Assembly (NCBI GenBank): GCA_002381645.1
Contig: DFXE01000007.1
Location: 245,201-309,200 of the forward strand
Reading direction: 5' to 3'
Length of the DNA stretch: 64,000 nt
DNA from: Bacteroidales bacterium UBA4116
GTDB lineage: Bacteria > Bacteroidota > Bacteroidia > Bacteroidales > Tannerellaceae
The position numbers and the translations under genes are program-made. Below are positions 51,807-60,731 of the stretch, piece after piece. Every line of letters begins with the position of its first letter. The stretch's first letter is position 1. The notes below the pieces were generated by a model. It ran no database searches and was not told the origin of the DNA. It saw only the letters and a program-made list of their open reading frames with translations.

Positions 51807-53717
51807 TTACCCGTTATTTTTAAACTCCGCAGGAGGAAGTCCCGTAATCTGTTTGAATGCCCTGTGGAAAGTTATACGGCTATTGAATCCCACCTCTTCA
51901 GCCAGCTGGTCGAAATTAACCGTATGGTTACGGGCTGCCGAAAGGATACGCACGGCCTCTTTCACCCGGTATTCGTTCAGGAAACGGCTAAAGTTTTTTC
52001 CTGTGGTGCGGTTAATTGCGCGGGAAACTGTTTCACGGGTTACTTTTAGTTGATGCGCAAGCGTATCGAGGGAAATGTCGCTGCTGCGGTATATATTCTC
52101 TTCGAGCATCATTTTATGGATGCGTGCGGTGATTTCAATATCTTTTTCTGTGGGTTGGTGAATAATTTGGGGGTTCTCCTCACTGTTATTACGGTTGTTT
52201 TGTTCCAGCCGGTCACTATCGGCCCAACGTTTGTTTTTCTCAACCAGTTCACGGTAAGCCGCTTTTTTCTTGTAATAGAGATAGTATATAAGGATGGAGA
52301 CGAGGACGGCAATGAGTGCGAAAACCACCAGTACAATGATTCCCGCTTGTTGTGTATGAAGTTTGGTTTGCTGCGCATGGTTCCTTTCAGCAAGCAGTTC
52401 CTGTTTGGTACGCATGAGCTGCATGGCGTCGAACTCATTTCGGTAGTCGGCATGGGCCAGTGAGAGGGAATCAATGTATTTTCCGGCAGTTGAAATATTC
52501 CCTTTGGTCTGGTGGTATTTAGCCAGTATCGGATAAATTTGCCGGGCGCGGTGTGGATTTACATAGTGGATATTTTCACGTACGTAAGCAAGTGAAGCAT
52601 CCGCCCACTGTTTTGCCTTTTCCCAATCCCCGAGGCTCACATAACACTCGGCCATGCCCGCAGCTATTCCTGAGCAGAAAGAATAATCGTCCTCCCGTAT
52701 CATGATGGGAAGGCAAAGTTCATATAATGCGATGGCTTCGTGGCAAACACCTGAAACGCCAAGGCTGTGAGCGAGGTTGGCCAGGGCTATGGCGTCGTGT
52801 ACAGCGCGCGAATAGATTGTGTCGGGACTTTGAAGGATGGAAAGGAAGTAATTGTCTGAACATTTCCGGTTACCCATGCTGCGGTGGTAGATGCCCAATG
52901 TATTCCTTGCCCGCAGGTTGGAACGGTCGAAATACAATCCCGGTTCCTCCCGTGTGGCTTTTTCAAGGAGTGGGATGGCTGTTTCATAATCACGGAATTG
53001 GTAGTAAAGTGTTCCTATATCAGCATACAGCGCGCCGACGAAAGGGTATTGTTTCCGGTCGAGGCCTTCGATGTCCCTGATAAGCTCTTCCGCAGTGGAG
53101 AAGGCTACAGGATAGGAGGTCCCGAATCCGGCGGTCAGCGAAAAGAGGTTCCATTTAGTACGCAATGCCCACCAGGTCGCTCCTTTGCGTTCCAGTACTT
53201 TTATCGCTGCCTGCTTCTCCGCTATCCATACGGTAGAATCTCTTCCAAGGTTATTATACCATACACGCAGGTGTGCGGCTTCATTGATCAGGGCCTCACC
53301 GTTACCGGGGTAATTCTTTGCGGCCTGCTCCATCATACCGGCTTCCTGTAATAACTTTTCACGGGGGGTATGATAAAAATAGCCGTTGTAGGTGGCGCAG
53401 ATATAATCCCATGTGCTGTATGAGGGTCCGGCAGCTATAATGCCATAGAATTGGTTGCGGTCTATATAATACCACTTCTTCTGTTCTTTGGAATAAACAC
53501 TGTCGCAACCGTTTTCGGGGTCGATGCTTCTTTCGTAAACAGAAGCGTTGGTATGGACCCGTAACAGGCTATCGGGGTTGAGCTGCATAATTCGGTGGTA
53601 AAGCCGCCGTCCGTAGGCTTCGGGAGGTTCGGCAGGCTGTGCGGAGAGAATTCCTCCGCATATGGCAATCAACAAGGTTGCCGCGTGTCTTAACCGGGTT
53701 TTAATGATCAGCCTCAT
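51807..53717 (-). CDS. TPR-containing membrane-anchored AraC-family regulator
   Basis: 636 residues: signal-anchor-like N-terminus, periplasmic TPR-type helical repeats (about 60-430, ALYADIGTLYYQFRDYETAI, AECYVSLGDWEKAKQWA), one membrane helix (about 450-475, AGIIVLVVFALIAVLVSILIYYLYY in two parts), then a cytosolic C-terminal AraC double helix-turn-helix (about 540-632, ISLDTLAHQLKVTRETVSRAI and FDQLAEEVGFNSRITFHRAFKQITG). This layout is common in Bacteroidetes as a one-component sensor of envelope signals. The fimbrillin-like and SusCD genes nearby are candidate targets, by position only. Confidence 0.88.
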   Translation of the reverse strand: MRLIIKTRLRHAATLLIAICGGILSAQPAEPPEAYGRRLYHRIMQLNPDSLLRVHTNASVYERSIDPENGCDSVYSKEQKKWYYIDRNQFYGIIAAGPSYSTWDYICATYNGYFYHTPREKLLQEAGMMEQAAKNYPGNGEALINEAAHLRVWYNNLGRDSTVWIAEKQAAIKVLERKGATWWALRTKWNLFSLTAGFGTSYPVAFSTAEELIRDIEGLDRKQYPFVGALYADIGTLYYQFRDYETAIPLLEKATREEPGLYFDRSNLRARNTLGIYHRSMGNRKCSDNYFLSILQSPDTIYSRAVHDAIALANLAHSLGVSGVCHEAIALYELCLPIMIREDDYSFCSGIAAGMAECYVSLGDWEKAKQWADASLAYVRENIHYVNPHRARQIYPILAKYHQTKGNISTAGKYIDSLSLAHADYRNEFDAMQLMRTKQELLAERNHAQQTKLHTQQAGIIVLVVFALIAVLVSILIYYLYYKKKAAYRELVEKNKRWADSDRLEQNNRNNSEENPQIIHQPTEKDIEITARIHKMMLEENIYRSSDISLDTLAHQLKVTRETVSRAINRTTGKNFSRFLNEYRVKEAVRILSAARNHTVNFDQLAEEVGFNSRITFHRAFKQITGLPPAEFKNNG

Positions 53718-54158
53718 AATTATTATTCATTTACTAATGCCCCGCGACATTACAAAATCGACATCATAAGAATTTTCCGGTTCATAATCAGATGATAATG
53801 TAATTTACTGCATTCATAAAAAGCATAATTTGGCAATTGCCTGATATCGTTTCGGTAACATAAGTGAAGATCTAAGAATTACTCTTCGCTGAAGAATAGT
53901 AAGCAATAAGTCTGGTTTTACTGACAGCTAATGATCAGAAACCAGTAAACATCTGCCATTTACACTCTTTCGCATAAAGACAAAGCACGACTTTCACTTA
54001 CAAAAATACATAAATTTTATACTGCCGGATAAGATTACCGGAAACTTTCTTCCCGCTTTTCGTCCATTCGACAGGTAAAACTTTTTCCTGTACAAGCGCC
54101 CTTCCGCCCGGCTTCCGCTCTTATAATACGCAGTAGCCAATTCCCCGGCAGTATTACT

Positions 54159-54173
54159 GTGCAAGGGTTGCAC
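54159..54173. repeat. Short inverted repeat upstream of the HU-like gene
   Basis: GTGCAA-GGG-TTGCAC, a 6-3-6 perfect inverted repeat about 40 bp upstream of the -7 element at 54213; could be an operator. The 53718-54271 gap otherwise shows only the promoter. Confidence 0.4.
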
Positions 54174-54212
54174 ACCAAGAGCACAGGATGTATTTTGTGT
54201 ATCCTATGCCTT

Positions 54213-54220
54213 TATCTTTG
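54213..54220 (+). promoter_or_regulatory. -7 element for the HU-like gene
   Basis: TATCTTTG matches TAnnTTTG, 51 bp upstream of the start codon; TTTTG at 54193-54197 is a possible but closely spaced -33 element. Confidence 0.5.
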
Positions 54221-54271
54221 TATTATGTACGGGTACATTATTCCCGTTAATAAACCAATAAATTAATAAGT

Positions 54272-54724
54272 ATGGCATTAAAGTATGTAGTAACCAAACA
54301 AGTATTCGGTTTCGACCTGCAGAAAACCGAAAAGTATGTAGCACGGCAGGTAACACAGGGGCAGGTAACATTTCCTAAACTCTGCCAACAGGTAGGACAA
54401 ATCTGCGGGGCACACCGCGGCACTGTACAATTAGTAATAGCCGGACTGGTAGATGCATTAGTAAATAACCTCGACGACGGCAAAAGCGTACAATTAGGAG
54501 AGTTCGGTATATTCCGCCCCGGCATCCGGGCCAAAGCATCCGACACAGCCGACGAAGCCAAAGCCACCAGCATCTACCGCCGCAAAGTAAACTTTACACC
54601 CGGAGCAGCGCTGAAAGAGGTAATGAATAAAGCAAGTATCACCCGCTTTACCACTCCTGATACCGACTATACAACACCAGGTAACGACCCGGAAGAGTCA
54701 GGAGGTCCGGTGTTCGGGGAATGA
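54272..54724 (+). CDS. HU-family DNA-binding protein (extended, HU-like)
   Basis: 150 residues. The N-terminal 120 residues follow the HU/IHF fold of the Bacteroidetes HU-related group: LKYVVTKQVFGFDLQKTEKYVARQV, helical dimerisation core VGQICGAHRGTVQLVIAGLVDAL, and the beta arm LGEFGIFRPGIRAKAS. A Pro/Thr/Gly-rich acidic tail (about 125-150, TTPGNDPEESGGPVFGE) extends past the fold. Proteins of this group bind and bend DNA or are associated with surface polysaccharide loci. It is a single-gene unit with promoter and terminator. Confidence 0.85.
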   Translation: MALKYVVTKQVFGFDLQKTEKYVARQVTQGQVTFPKLCQQVGQICGAHRGTVQLVIAGLVDALVNNLDDGKSVQLGEFGIFRPGIRAKASDTADEAKATSIYRRKVNFTPGAALKEVMNKASITRFTTPDTDYTTPGNDPEESGGPVFGE

Positions 54725-54778
54725 TGACGGGGGCTGGGTAAGCCCTGTGTCTTAATAGCCGCGAGAACAGAAAGTGCG

Positions 54779-54818
54779 AAAGGCGCGAAAGGTTTTATTA
54801 CTTTCGCGCCTTTTTTGC
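54779..54818. terminator. Terminator between HU-like and cupin genes
   Basis: A 13-bp perfect stem (AAAGGCGCGAAAG with CTTTCGCGCCTTT), 9-base loop, T6 tail; serves convergent genes. Confidence 0.88.
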
Positions 54819-54839
54819 CTTTGCCCTTTCGTGCATGCG

Positions 54840-55340
54840 TTATGGATTGTAACTGTTGTATGCTTCATCGGTTACCGGCTCCAGCCATACCGTAGGTCCG
54901 TTTTCCCTACCGGTAATAGCTACTTGTATAAACTCGCTCTCTGGACTTGCCCCATGCCAATGCGGTATATTATGAGGGCATTTTACAACTTCGCCTTTGC
55001 GAATAATTTCCACCGGCTTTCCTTTTTCCTGATAATAACCGATACCGTCTAAGGCAAGTATAATTTGCCCTGCCGGATGCGAGTGCCATCTTGTACGGGC
55101 TCCCGGTACAAAGGTTACGCTACCTACGGCGTTTTGATTTTCATCGTCAGCCGTAATAAGGTTGTTAAGCCATACATCACCTGTGAAATTGGGACTGTTT
55201 ATTTTATCTCCTCTATCAAAAACAAGTTCTTTTTCTGATTTTGTGGTTACCGGTTCGTTTTTTGCTGTATGGGTATTATTGCTACATGCCGTCAAAGCAA
55301 ATACCGCAACTGCTATTATAACTATATTTATCTTTTTCAT
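54840..55340 (-). CDS. Cupin-domain lipoprotein
   Basis: 166 residues; lipobox LTAC with Cys19. A single cupin fold has the metal-binding motif 1 RTRWHSHPAGQIILALDG (two His, Gln, Glu position partly altered) and motif 2 PHNIPHWHGAS. Related cupins next to CMD proteins act on quinones or serve as small-molecule sensors; no reaction can be named. It is the last gene of the minus-strand operon that starts near 58643, 16 bp after the CMD-hydrolase gene. Confidence 0.83.
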   Translation of the reverse strand: MKKINIVIIAVAVFALTACSNNTHTAKNEPVTTKSEKELVFDRGDKINSPNFTGDVWLNNLITADDENQNAVGSVTFVPGARTRWHSHPAGQIILALDGIGYYQEKGKPVEIIRKGEVVKCPHNIPHWHGASPESEFIQVAITGRENGPTVWLEPVTDEAYNSYNP

Positions 55341-55356
55341 ATTCTACGGTTTACTA

Positions 55357-57060
55357 TTATTTCAGGTATTGTTTAAAGAAAGAATCTAATTTCGGTAGAG
55401 ATACAGCCATATATTCCGGTCTGTCATACAAATCTACATGGGAAGCTCCCGGCACGACAAACAGTTCCTTCGGCTGGGCTGCTTTACTGTAAGCGTCTTC
55501 GCTGAAATAAGCTGAAACGGCACGCTCACCAACTATAAATAACAATGGTCTTGGCGAGATAGTTTCAATCTGAGCAAACGGGAAGAAATTCATCATCGGG
55601 GCAAGACTTGTATAAGAATAGCTGGTTGTCGAGTTCGGATGTCCTCCACGTGGGGTACGATAATAATCGAAAAACTCACGGGTGTTTTCTGTATCGCTAT
55701 CGCTTAGTTGAGTAGGGATAGCCGCAATATCTTTTCTTGCTGCACCGCCGAATTCTTTGGTGCGTTGTCCGGCTATATCATCCAATGTTTTCATCCGCTG
55801 TTCATACGTTATCACATCGCCTAACCCCTGACGGCGGGCACGTCCCATATCGTACATGCTGATAGTTGCCACTGCTTTGATACGGTGGTCGATTTGCGCC
55901 GCACTAACGGAGTAACCTCCACCTCCACAAATACCAATTACCCCAATAGCCTCCGGATTTACATTTTTATGGTTACTGAGATAATCTACCGCCGCATTGA
56001 AATCTTCAACCCGTGCTTCCGGCGACTCTATATAGCGTGGATAACCTCCGCTTTCGCCATAATGAGTAGCATCGAATGCCAGAGTGATATAGCCTAATTC
56101 CGCCATTTTTCGTGCATGTAATCCTGATGTCTGCTCTTTTACGCCACCGAAGGGATGACCAACTACGATGGCAGGATATTTTTTATTGGCATCATAATTA
56201 GATGGAAAGTAGAGATTGCCTACCACGTTGTTATATAACCGGTTCGGGAAAAATACTTTATCTATTCTCACGCCATTTACCATTTTGGAGATTTCTGTCT
56301 CTGTGCTTAATCCTTTTGTTTGCAGTAATTCATTCAGCACAGCTTTAGCTGCATCCGCATTTTCTTTGCTTACATTTACTTCAATGATATTTATTATTTG
56401 CTGTAACTGGGCAGGAGTGATACCTACATTCATCGAGAGATTCATATGCGAGTTTAACATCGGTTCCAAGCCTCCTAAACTTGCTATCACCGATACCGTA
56501 ACCAGTTCACGCTGCGCATAAGTCAGTACATCACGCTCGAATATATCAGCAAAAAGGTGTTCTTTCAGGAATGTTTCTATTTCGGGACTGAAACCTGCAT
56601 ACCCTGCTGTTGCCCGTCCTTCGGGTGGTGTGATGTCTTGAAGTTCCGAAAGGATTTCTTTTCCACGTTCGTACTTGTCCCGGGTATCGGTTATGGGCGA
56701 TGCTTCCCGTCCCCAATTATCGTTTATACCTGCGGCTTTACGTTCGTCCAGTACGGTCATAAAGGTTTGCAATCCACGCAAGCTTCTCGGAAATCCGCAG
56801 TAAGCATACAGGTGTACTAATACTTCTTTAATTTCGTTTACGGTTAATCCGGCTTCGAGTCCGGCAACCAGTTCGGGTTTGAGTTTATCGAGTTCCCCCC
56901 GTGCGGTAAAGGCAGCAATTGTTACTATCTTCTGACTCGGCCGGTCTAACGATTCGTGTTTTTTGTCTAACATATCATTTTCATTTTCCTGTGCATACAT
57001 GTTGCCGGATATACCGAGCAACACGGTCATTATTGTTATAAATAAACTTATCTTTCTCAT
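55357..57060 (-). CDS. Carboxymuconolactone decarboxylase-alpha/beta hydrolase fusion
   Basis: 567 residues with a signal peptide (about 1-24). Two CMD-type helical domains (about 35-115 with EVLVHLYAYCGFPRSLRG, and 155-245 with RELVTVSVIASLGGLEPMLNSHMNLSMNVG in two parts) are fused to a dienelactone-hydrolase-like alpha/beta hydrolase (about 265-567). The hydrolase nucleophile elbow is GICGGG, with Cys378 in place of serine as in dienelactone hydrolases, and a C-terminal PGASHVDLYD histidine. Exported location is unusual for both families. Neighbouring NTF2-like, cupin and hydrolase genes suggest one detoxification or ring-modifying pathway; the substrate is unknown. Confidence 0.82.
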   Translation of the reverse strand: MRKISLFITIMTVLLGISGNMYAQENENDMLDKKHESLDRPSQKIVTIAAFTARGELDKLKPELVAGLEAGLTVNEIKEVLVHLYAYCGFPRSLRGLQTFMTVLDERKAAGINDNWGREASPITDTRDKYERGKEILSELQDITPPEGRATAGYAGFSPEIETFLKEHLFADIFERDVLTYAQRELVTVSVIASLGGLEPMLNSHMNLSMNVGITPAQLQQIINIIEVNVSKENADAAKAVLNELLQTKGLSTETEISKMVNGVRIDKVFFPNRLYNNVVGNLYFPSNYDANKKYPAIVVGHPFGGVKEQTSGLHARKMAELGYITLAFDATHYGESGGYPRYIESPEARVEDFNAAVDYLSNHKNVNPEAIGVIGICGGGGYSVSAAQIDHRIKAVATISMYDMGRARRQGLGDVITYEQRMKTLDDIAGQRTKEFGGAARKDIAAIPTQLSDSDTENTREFFDYYRTPRGGHPNSTTSYSYTSLAPMMNFFPFAQIETISPRPLLFIVGERAVSAYFSEDAYSKAAQPKELFVVPGASHVDLYDRPEYMAVSLPKLDSFFKQYLK

Positions 57061-57063
57061 CTT

Positions 57064-57534
57064 TTAATGGTTTAAATTGAGTTGGTATTCATGTGCCTGG
57101 CGGGTAAATGTCATCGCCATCAGCTTCCATCCGTTAGCTTCTTTTACATATACTTCGGCTACGACAAAGGGATTTTCTACTTCATTACCGCCAACAATGG
57201 ATTCCATACGGATACGGTTCAATAAAACGGCTGTTTGACCGTTAACCTGTACGGATGTTTCCTTAATATCAGCATGTTTATAAATGATTTCTTTTTTACG
57301 GATCACATTTAATTCCTGCTCTTTGGTAAAGGTTGCACCCATATGTACAAATACAGCCTTATCGTGAAATAAGCCGGACAATGCCCCGGTGTTAAACTCT
57401 GCCATCCATTGCCATTTGGTTTTGGACAGGTTAATAAGTTCCTGCTTTGTTTCTTCGTTCTGTGTTGCTTGCTGTGCATGTATGTTGCCGGATATTACCA
57501 GCATCATACATAGGGTTAAAACTAAATTTCTCAT
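57064..57534 (-). CDS. NTF2-like (DUF4440/SnoaL-type) exported protein
   Basis: 156 residues; signal peptide MRNLVLTLCMMLVISGNIHAQ (in part), then an NTF2-like cone fold with KWQWMAEFNTGALSGLFHDKAVFVHMG and WKLMAMTFTRQAHEY. Members act as small enzymes or ligand-binding domains. It starts 21 bp after the upstream hydrolase gene and ends 4 bp before the CMD-hydrolase start, so it is in that operon. Confidence 0.8.
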   Translation of the reverse strand: MRNLVLTLCMMLVISGNIHAQQATQNEETKQELINLSKTKWQWMAEFNTGALSGLFHDKAVFVHMGATFTKEQELNVIRKKEIIYKHADIKETSVQVNGQTAVLLNRIRMESIVGGNEVENPFVVAEVYVKEANGWKLMAMTFTRQAHEYQLNLNH

Positions 57535-57554
57535 CTCTTTTTATTTTAATATTG

Positions 57555-58643
57555 TTACTTATCGAGCCCTTTTTCTTTCATCCAACCGGAAAACAAATCG
57601 GCTATCTCTATATTGTTGAGGTCGGAGAACGGGAAGTGTGTATTGCCGTGAATCCCTCTTTCGGGCAGGTGTACCACGGTGACATCGCCTCCGTATTTGT
57701 TGACAACGTCTCTCCATTTCCTTGCCATTTCGAGCCTTACACGCCAACCGTCTATTCCGGGATTTTCAATTTGTTTTTCGGGGATAAAGTCGCCGTAATA
57801 AATAATAATAGGGATTTTAGTGAGTTTCATAAAGTCCTCCATTGGCACACTATTAGCTACCAACGCTCCGGCGGAGCTTGGTAGAGGCTCAGGAACTTCT
57901 CCTTCGGGAAAGACGAAACCGCTACCGGGTTCATAGGACGCGATTGCTTTTACTTTATCGTTACCTATTGCCGTCAACCACCCGAAACCGCCAGAATGGG
58001 AATGCGTGACAAGTATGCCGTCGCCTATCTTATTGAAAAGTTGGATAATGGCGGAAGTGATAACTCCGGTATCGAATGCTCCGATATTGGGTGTTATCTG
58101 ACGAAAATACTGATTGAGTGTTTCCCCGCTTTTATCAAACTGTACTCCTTCAAAATAATCCGGCCATACGCCCAGGCGGAAAGTGCTGAACCATTCCTGT
58201 TCGTCGGGTATCGGTTTTATGGTAGCTTCTACGGTACTGCGTCCGGCGTTCCCCCTGCGTGGCTGATTAATGAGATAGACGCCGAAATTCCGTCTCAGGA
58301 ATATATTCTGGAAACCCTCCCGTCCGTCGGGCGTTGTTTCCCAGGTCTTCGAGAATTGCCCGATACCATGCCAGAAAACCAAAGGCAGTTTACGGGCGTT
58401 GTCGGGTATCTGATAAACGATATAAGCATGGTCACCGTGGTAGCTTTGTCCTTCGGGGGTTCGTGTAATAGGGTTAAATGTACCTTCATTCCGAATCACC
58501 GAGCCGCCTACAGCAAAACTGCCCTGTTCTTTTATTACAAGTAGTCCGTTCCCGTCTTTTCCCTTATTTTGATTACAAGCGGAGAAAATAAGGATGATAC
58601 TTATTATAAATACTAATTCTTTTATGCCATTCCTTTGCTTCAT
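57555..58643 (-). CDS. Exported alpha/beta-hydrolase lipoprotein
   Basis: 362 residues; lipobox FSAC with Cys22. Alpha/beta-hydrolase features are PLVFWHGIGQFSKTWETTPDGREG near the N-terminal third (oxyanion region), VTHSHSGGFGWLTAI (nucleophile Ser in HSHSGG) and ERGIHGNTHFPFSDLNN (His). It is the first gene of the operon running to the cupin gene. A close paralogue begins at 63673. Substrate unknown. Confidence 0.82.
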   Translation of the reverse strand: MKQRNGIKELVFIISIILIFSACNQNKGKDGNGLLVIKEQGSFAVGGSVIRNEGTFNPITRTPEGQSYHGDHAYIVYQIPDNARKLPLVFWHGIGQFSKTWETTPDGREGFQNIFLRRNFGVYLINQPRRGNAGRSTVEATIKPIPDEQEWFSTFRLGVWPDYFEGVQFDKSGETLNQYFRQITPNIGAFDTGVITSAIIQLFNKIGDGILVTHSHSGGFGWLTAIGNDKVKAIASYEPGSGFVFPEGEVPEPLPSSAGALVANSVPMEDFMKLTKIPIIIYYGDFIPEKQIENPGIDGWRVRLEMARKWRDVVNKYGGDVTVVHLPERGIHGNTHFPFSDLNNIEIADLFSGWMKEKGLDK

Positions 58644-58678
58644 ATTTTACGGATTATAGTTTTATAATTTTCATGTTA

Positions 58679-58686
58679 CAAACTTA
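58679..58686 (-). promoter_or_regulatory. -7 element for the leftward hydrolase operon
   Basis: On the minus strand TAAGTTTG (TAnnTTTG) lies 35 bp upstream of the start codon at 58643. Confidence 0.5.
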
Positions 58687-58716
58687 CGGTGAATCACACC
58701 CCATGTAAATAGACAG

Positions 58717-58809
58717 ATTACGGATTCTCCTACCATTATTACTGATGGGTACTTTATAGATTATCAGCGATGTACACAAATTACAGTTTCTTCTACCATT
58801 ATTACTGAT
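58717..58809. promoter_or_regulatory. Pair of 30-bp direct repeats, likely AraC operators
   Basis: Repeats at 58717-58746 and 58780-58809 differ at only 3 of 30 bases and share CTACCATTATTACTGAT. They are 63 bp apart (six helical turns) between divergent genes. The left repeat sits just upstream of the leftward promoter; the right one sits upstream of the rightward TATTTTTG (58847-58854). Direct repeats of this kind fit AraC-family binding sites for the regulator encoded at 58876. Confidence 0.72.
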
Positions 58810-58846
58810 TTACGGGAAGGGATGCCGGTTTTTAAGCAGGAAACCT

Positions 58847-58854
58847 TATTTTTG
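58847..58854 (+). promoter_or_regulatory. -7 element for the AraC-type gene at 58876
   Basis: TATTTTTG matches TAnnTTTG, 21 bp before the start codon. Confidence 0.5.
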
Positions 58855-58875
58855 CTTTATATAAAATAAAAAGTT

Positions 58876-59775
58876 ATGAGTGAAATATTGAATTTTGATA
58901 CGATACACGATTATAACAGTTTTCTGGGAATAGAAACGCTGCACCCTTTGGTAAGCTCTATCGACTTTTCCCTAGTAACCAGGGAATTTCATCATATCCG
59001 CAAAAGGTATGGTTTCTATTTTATTTTTCTGAAAGATGTAAAATGCGGCGATTTGATTTATGGCCGCCATACATACGACTATCAGGAGGGTACGCTTGTG
59101 TTTATAGGGCCGGGGCAAGTGGCCGGAAAAGATGATACGGGCGAAACTTTCAGAATGCAGGGCTGGGGATTGTGTTTTCATCCTGATCTGCTTCGGGGTA
59201 CGCTGCTCGGGCAAAAGATGAATGATTATTCGTTTTTCTCGTATGAATCGTATGAATCGCTGCACATGTCGGAACGTGAACGGCAGATTATTGTAAATTG
59301 TTTTCAGGAGATAAAGGATGAACTGACCCATTCCATTGACAAGCACAGTAAGTCAATTATCACGGCTAACATTGAGGTATTCCTTAATCATTGCCTCCGG
59401 TTTTACGACCGTCAGTTTATTACCCGTGAGAATATAAATAAAGATGTGCTTTCACGGTTCGAGGAATTACTGAACGGATACTTCGATTCGGATAAACCGC
59501 AAACAATCGGTTTACCTTCAGTGCAGTATTTTGCGGATGAATTGCATTTATCAGCTAATTACTTTGGTGATTTGATAAAGAAAGAAACGGGTAAATCGGC
59601 TCAGGAGTATATTCAGATAAAGGTGATTGAAAAGGCAAAGGATAAGTTGTTCTATCCTGAGAAGTCGGTGAATGAAATAGCTTATGAACTCGGGTTTAAG
59701 TACCCGCATCATTTCAGCCGGATGTTTAAAAAAATTGTGGGGAGTTCGCCGAGTGATTACAGGTTGATGAATTGA
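58876..59775 (+). CDS. AraC-family transcriptional regulator, copy 1
   Basis: 299 residues: an N-terminal cupin-like ligand domain (about 20-130, YGRHTYDYQEGTLVFIGPGQV) and a C-terminal AraC double helix-turn-helix (about 200-298, SVQYFADELHLSANYFGDLIKKETG and VNEIAYELGFKYPHHFSRMFKKIVG in parts). Closely related to the regulator at 61347 (shared FYDRQFITRENIN and HSIDKHSKSII segments). It is divergent from the hydrolase operon, with the direct repeats at 58717-58809 between them. It probably controls that operon and itself. Confidence 0.9.
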   Translation: MSEILNFDTIHDYNSFLGIETLHPLVSSIDFSLVTREFHHIRKRYGFYFIFLKDVKCGDLIYGRHTYDYQEGTLVFIGPGQVAGKDDTGETFRMQGWGLCFHPDLLRGTLLGQKMNDYSFFSYESYESLHMSERERQIIVNCFQEIKDELTHSIDKHSKSIITANIEVFLNHCLRFYDRQFITRENINKDVLSRFEELLNGYFDSDKPQTIGLPSVQYFADELHLSANYFGDLIKKETGKSAQEYIQIKVIEKAKDKLFYPEKSVNEIAYELGFKYPHHFSRMFKKIVGSSPSDYRLMN

Positions 59776-59850
59776 ACACACATAATTATTGTGGATATCT
59801 GTAATCCGATAGAATGATTATCACTGTTCCGATGTATCTTTTTTATCAAT

Positions 59851-59889
59851 AAAATAAATCCCGAAGTTTAGGCTTCGGGATTTATTTTT
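59851..59889. terminator. Terminator between AraC and flavin reductase genes
   Basis: A perfect stem of about 13 bp (AATAAATCCCGAAG with CTTCGGGATTTATT), 6-base loop and A/T tails on both sides; serves convergent genes. Confidence 0.88.
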
Positions 59890-59912
59890 CAATAGATATC
59901 TTCAGCATGGTA

Positions 59913-60473
59913 CTATTTCAGTTGCTTCCCGTCCGAGAAGGCTTTTCCAACCTTTTCGCCTACCTTCAGATAGTCGTTATTGAAAGGGTCGAAAACAAGC
60001 GGTTCCACTTTTGCCGCATCTACCTTTCCGTTTTCATCGAGAACACGTTCATCAACACTAACATTTACAATTTCTCCCCGCAAGATGTCTGTCTCAGGAT
60101 TGAAATCTATCAATTTACATTCCACAGCAACGGATAGTTCCTCAATAAGCGGAGCATCTACAAACTCTGATTTAATGGCATGAAATCCGGCTTTAGCAAA
60201 TTTGTCTGCCACCTTATTGCCCGAAACAATCCCCACATAGTCGCAAGCCGTAACCTGCCCCGCTTCCGCCATAATTACGGTAAATGCCTTGCGTTTGAGG
60301 ATATCCTTAGTTGTCTTGTGTGTTGCAGTGATGCAAATGCTGATTTCTTTCATTTCACTGATACCTCCCCAAGCTGCGTTCATTGCATTGGGAGTACCGT
60401 TTTCTCCGTAAGTGGCAATAATATACACCGGTTGCGGATAAGTAAAGGGTTTTGCCCCGAAATTCTTTCTCAT
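59913..60473 (-). CDS. Flavin reductase-like FMN-binding protein
   Basis: 186 residues; the flavoredoxin/flavin reductase-like fold with PVYIIATYGENGTPNAMNAAWGG near the start and SICITATHKTTKDI and AGQVTACDYVGIVSGNKV. It binds FMN and reduces flavins or acts as a flavoredoxin in electron transfer. It lies between the two AraC paralogues and is convergent to copy 1. No obvious partner oxygenase is present, as expected in an anaerobe. Confidence 0.85.
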   Translation of the reverse strand: MRKNFGAKPFTYPQPVYIIATYGENGTPNAMNAAWGGISEMKEISICITATHKTTKDILKRKAFTVIMAEAGQVTACDYVGIVSGNKVADKFAKAGFHAIKSEFVDAPLIEELSVAVECKLIDFNPETDILRGEIVNVSVDERVLDENGKVDAAKVEPLVFDPFNNDYLKVGEKVGKAFSDGKQLK

Positions 60474-60570
60474 AAAGCATTATTTTTTTTGTTTATATAC
60501 ATGATTACACAGAAATGATAGACCATTCTACTTATATGTAATTTCTTTGTTTGTCAATTTAAACAAATCC

Positions 60571-60731
60571 ATTGCCGGGGGATTTATCCCCCGGAATTTA
60601 AAATCCAATATATAATAAATACCTCTGTGGGATTTAGCCCCTAAATGAATATACAACAGGGAGTTGAAACCCACAAAAGAATAGGCTATCGCCTATATTT
60701 TTTAATCCGGGGGCTGAAACACCCCGGCAAT
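60571..60731. repeat. 161-bp MITE-like palindromic element
   Basis: Ends are perfect 10-bp inverted repeats (ATTGCCGGGG and CCCCGGCAAT). Inside are an 8-bp hairpin (60575-60582 with 60587-60594), two GGG-N6/8-CCC units (60629-60640, 60659-60672), ATAGGC-TATC-GCCTAT (60681-60696) and CCGGGG...CCCCGG (60707-60727). It has no coding sense. The rest of the 60474-60888 gap shows nothing further. Confidence 0.7.
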
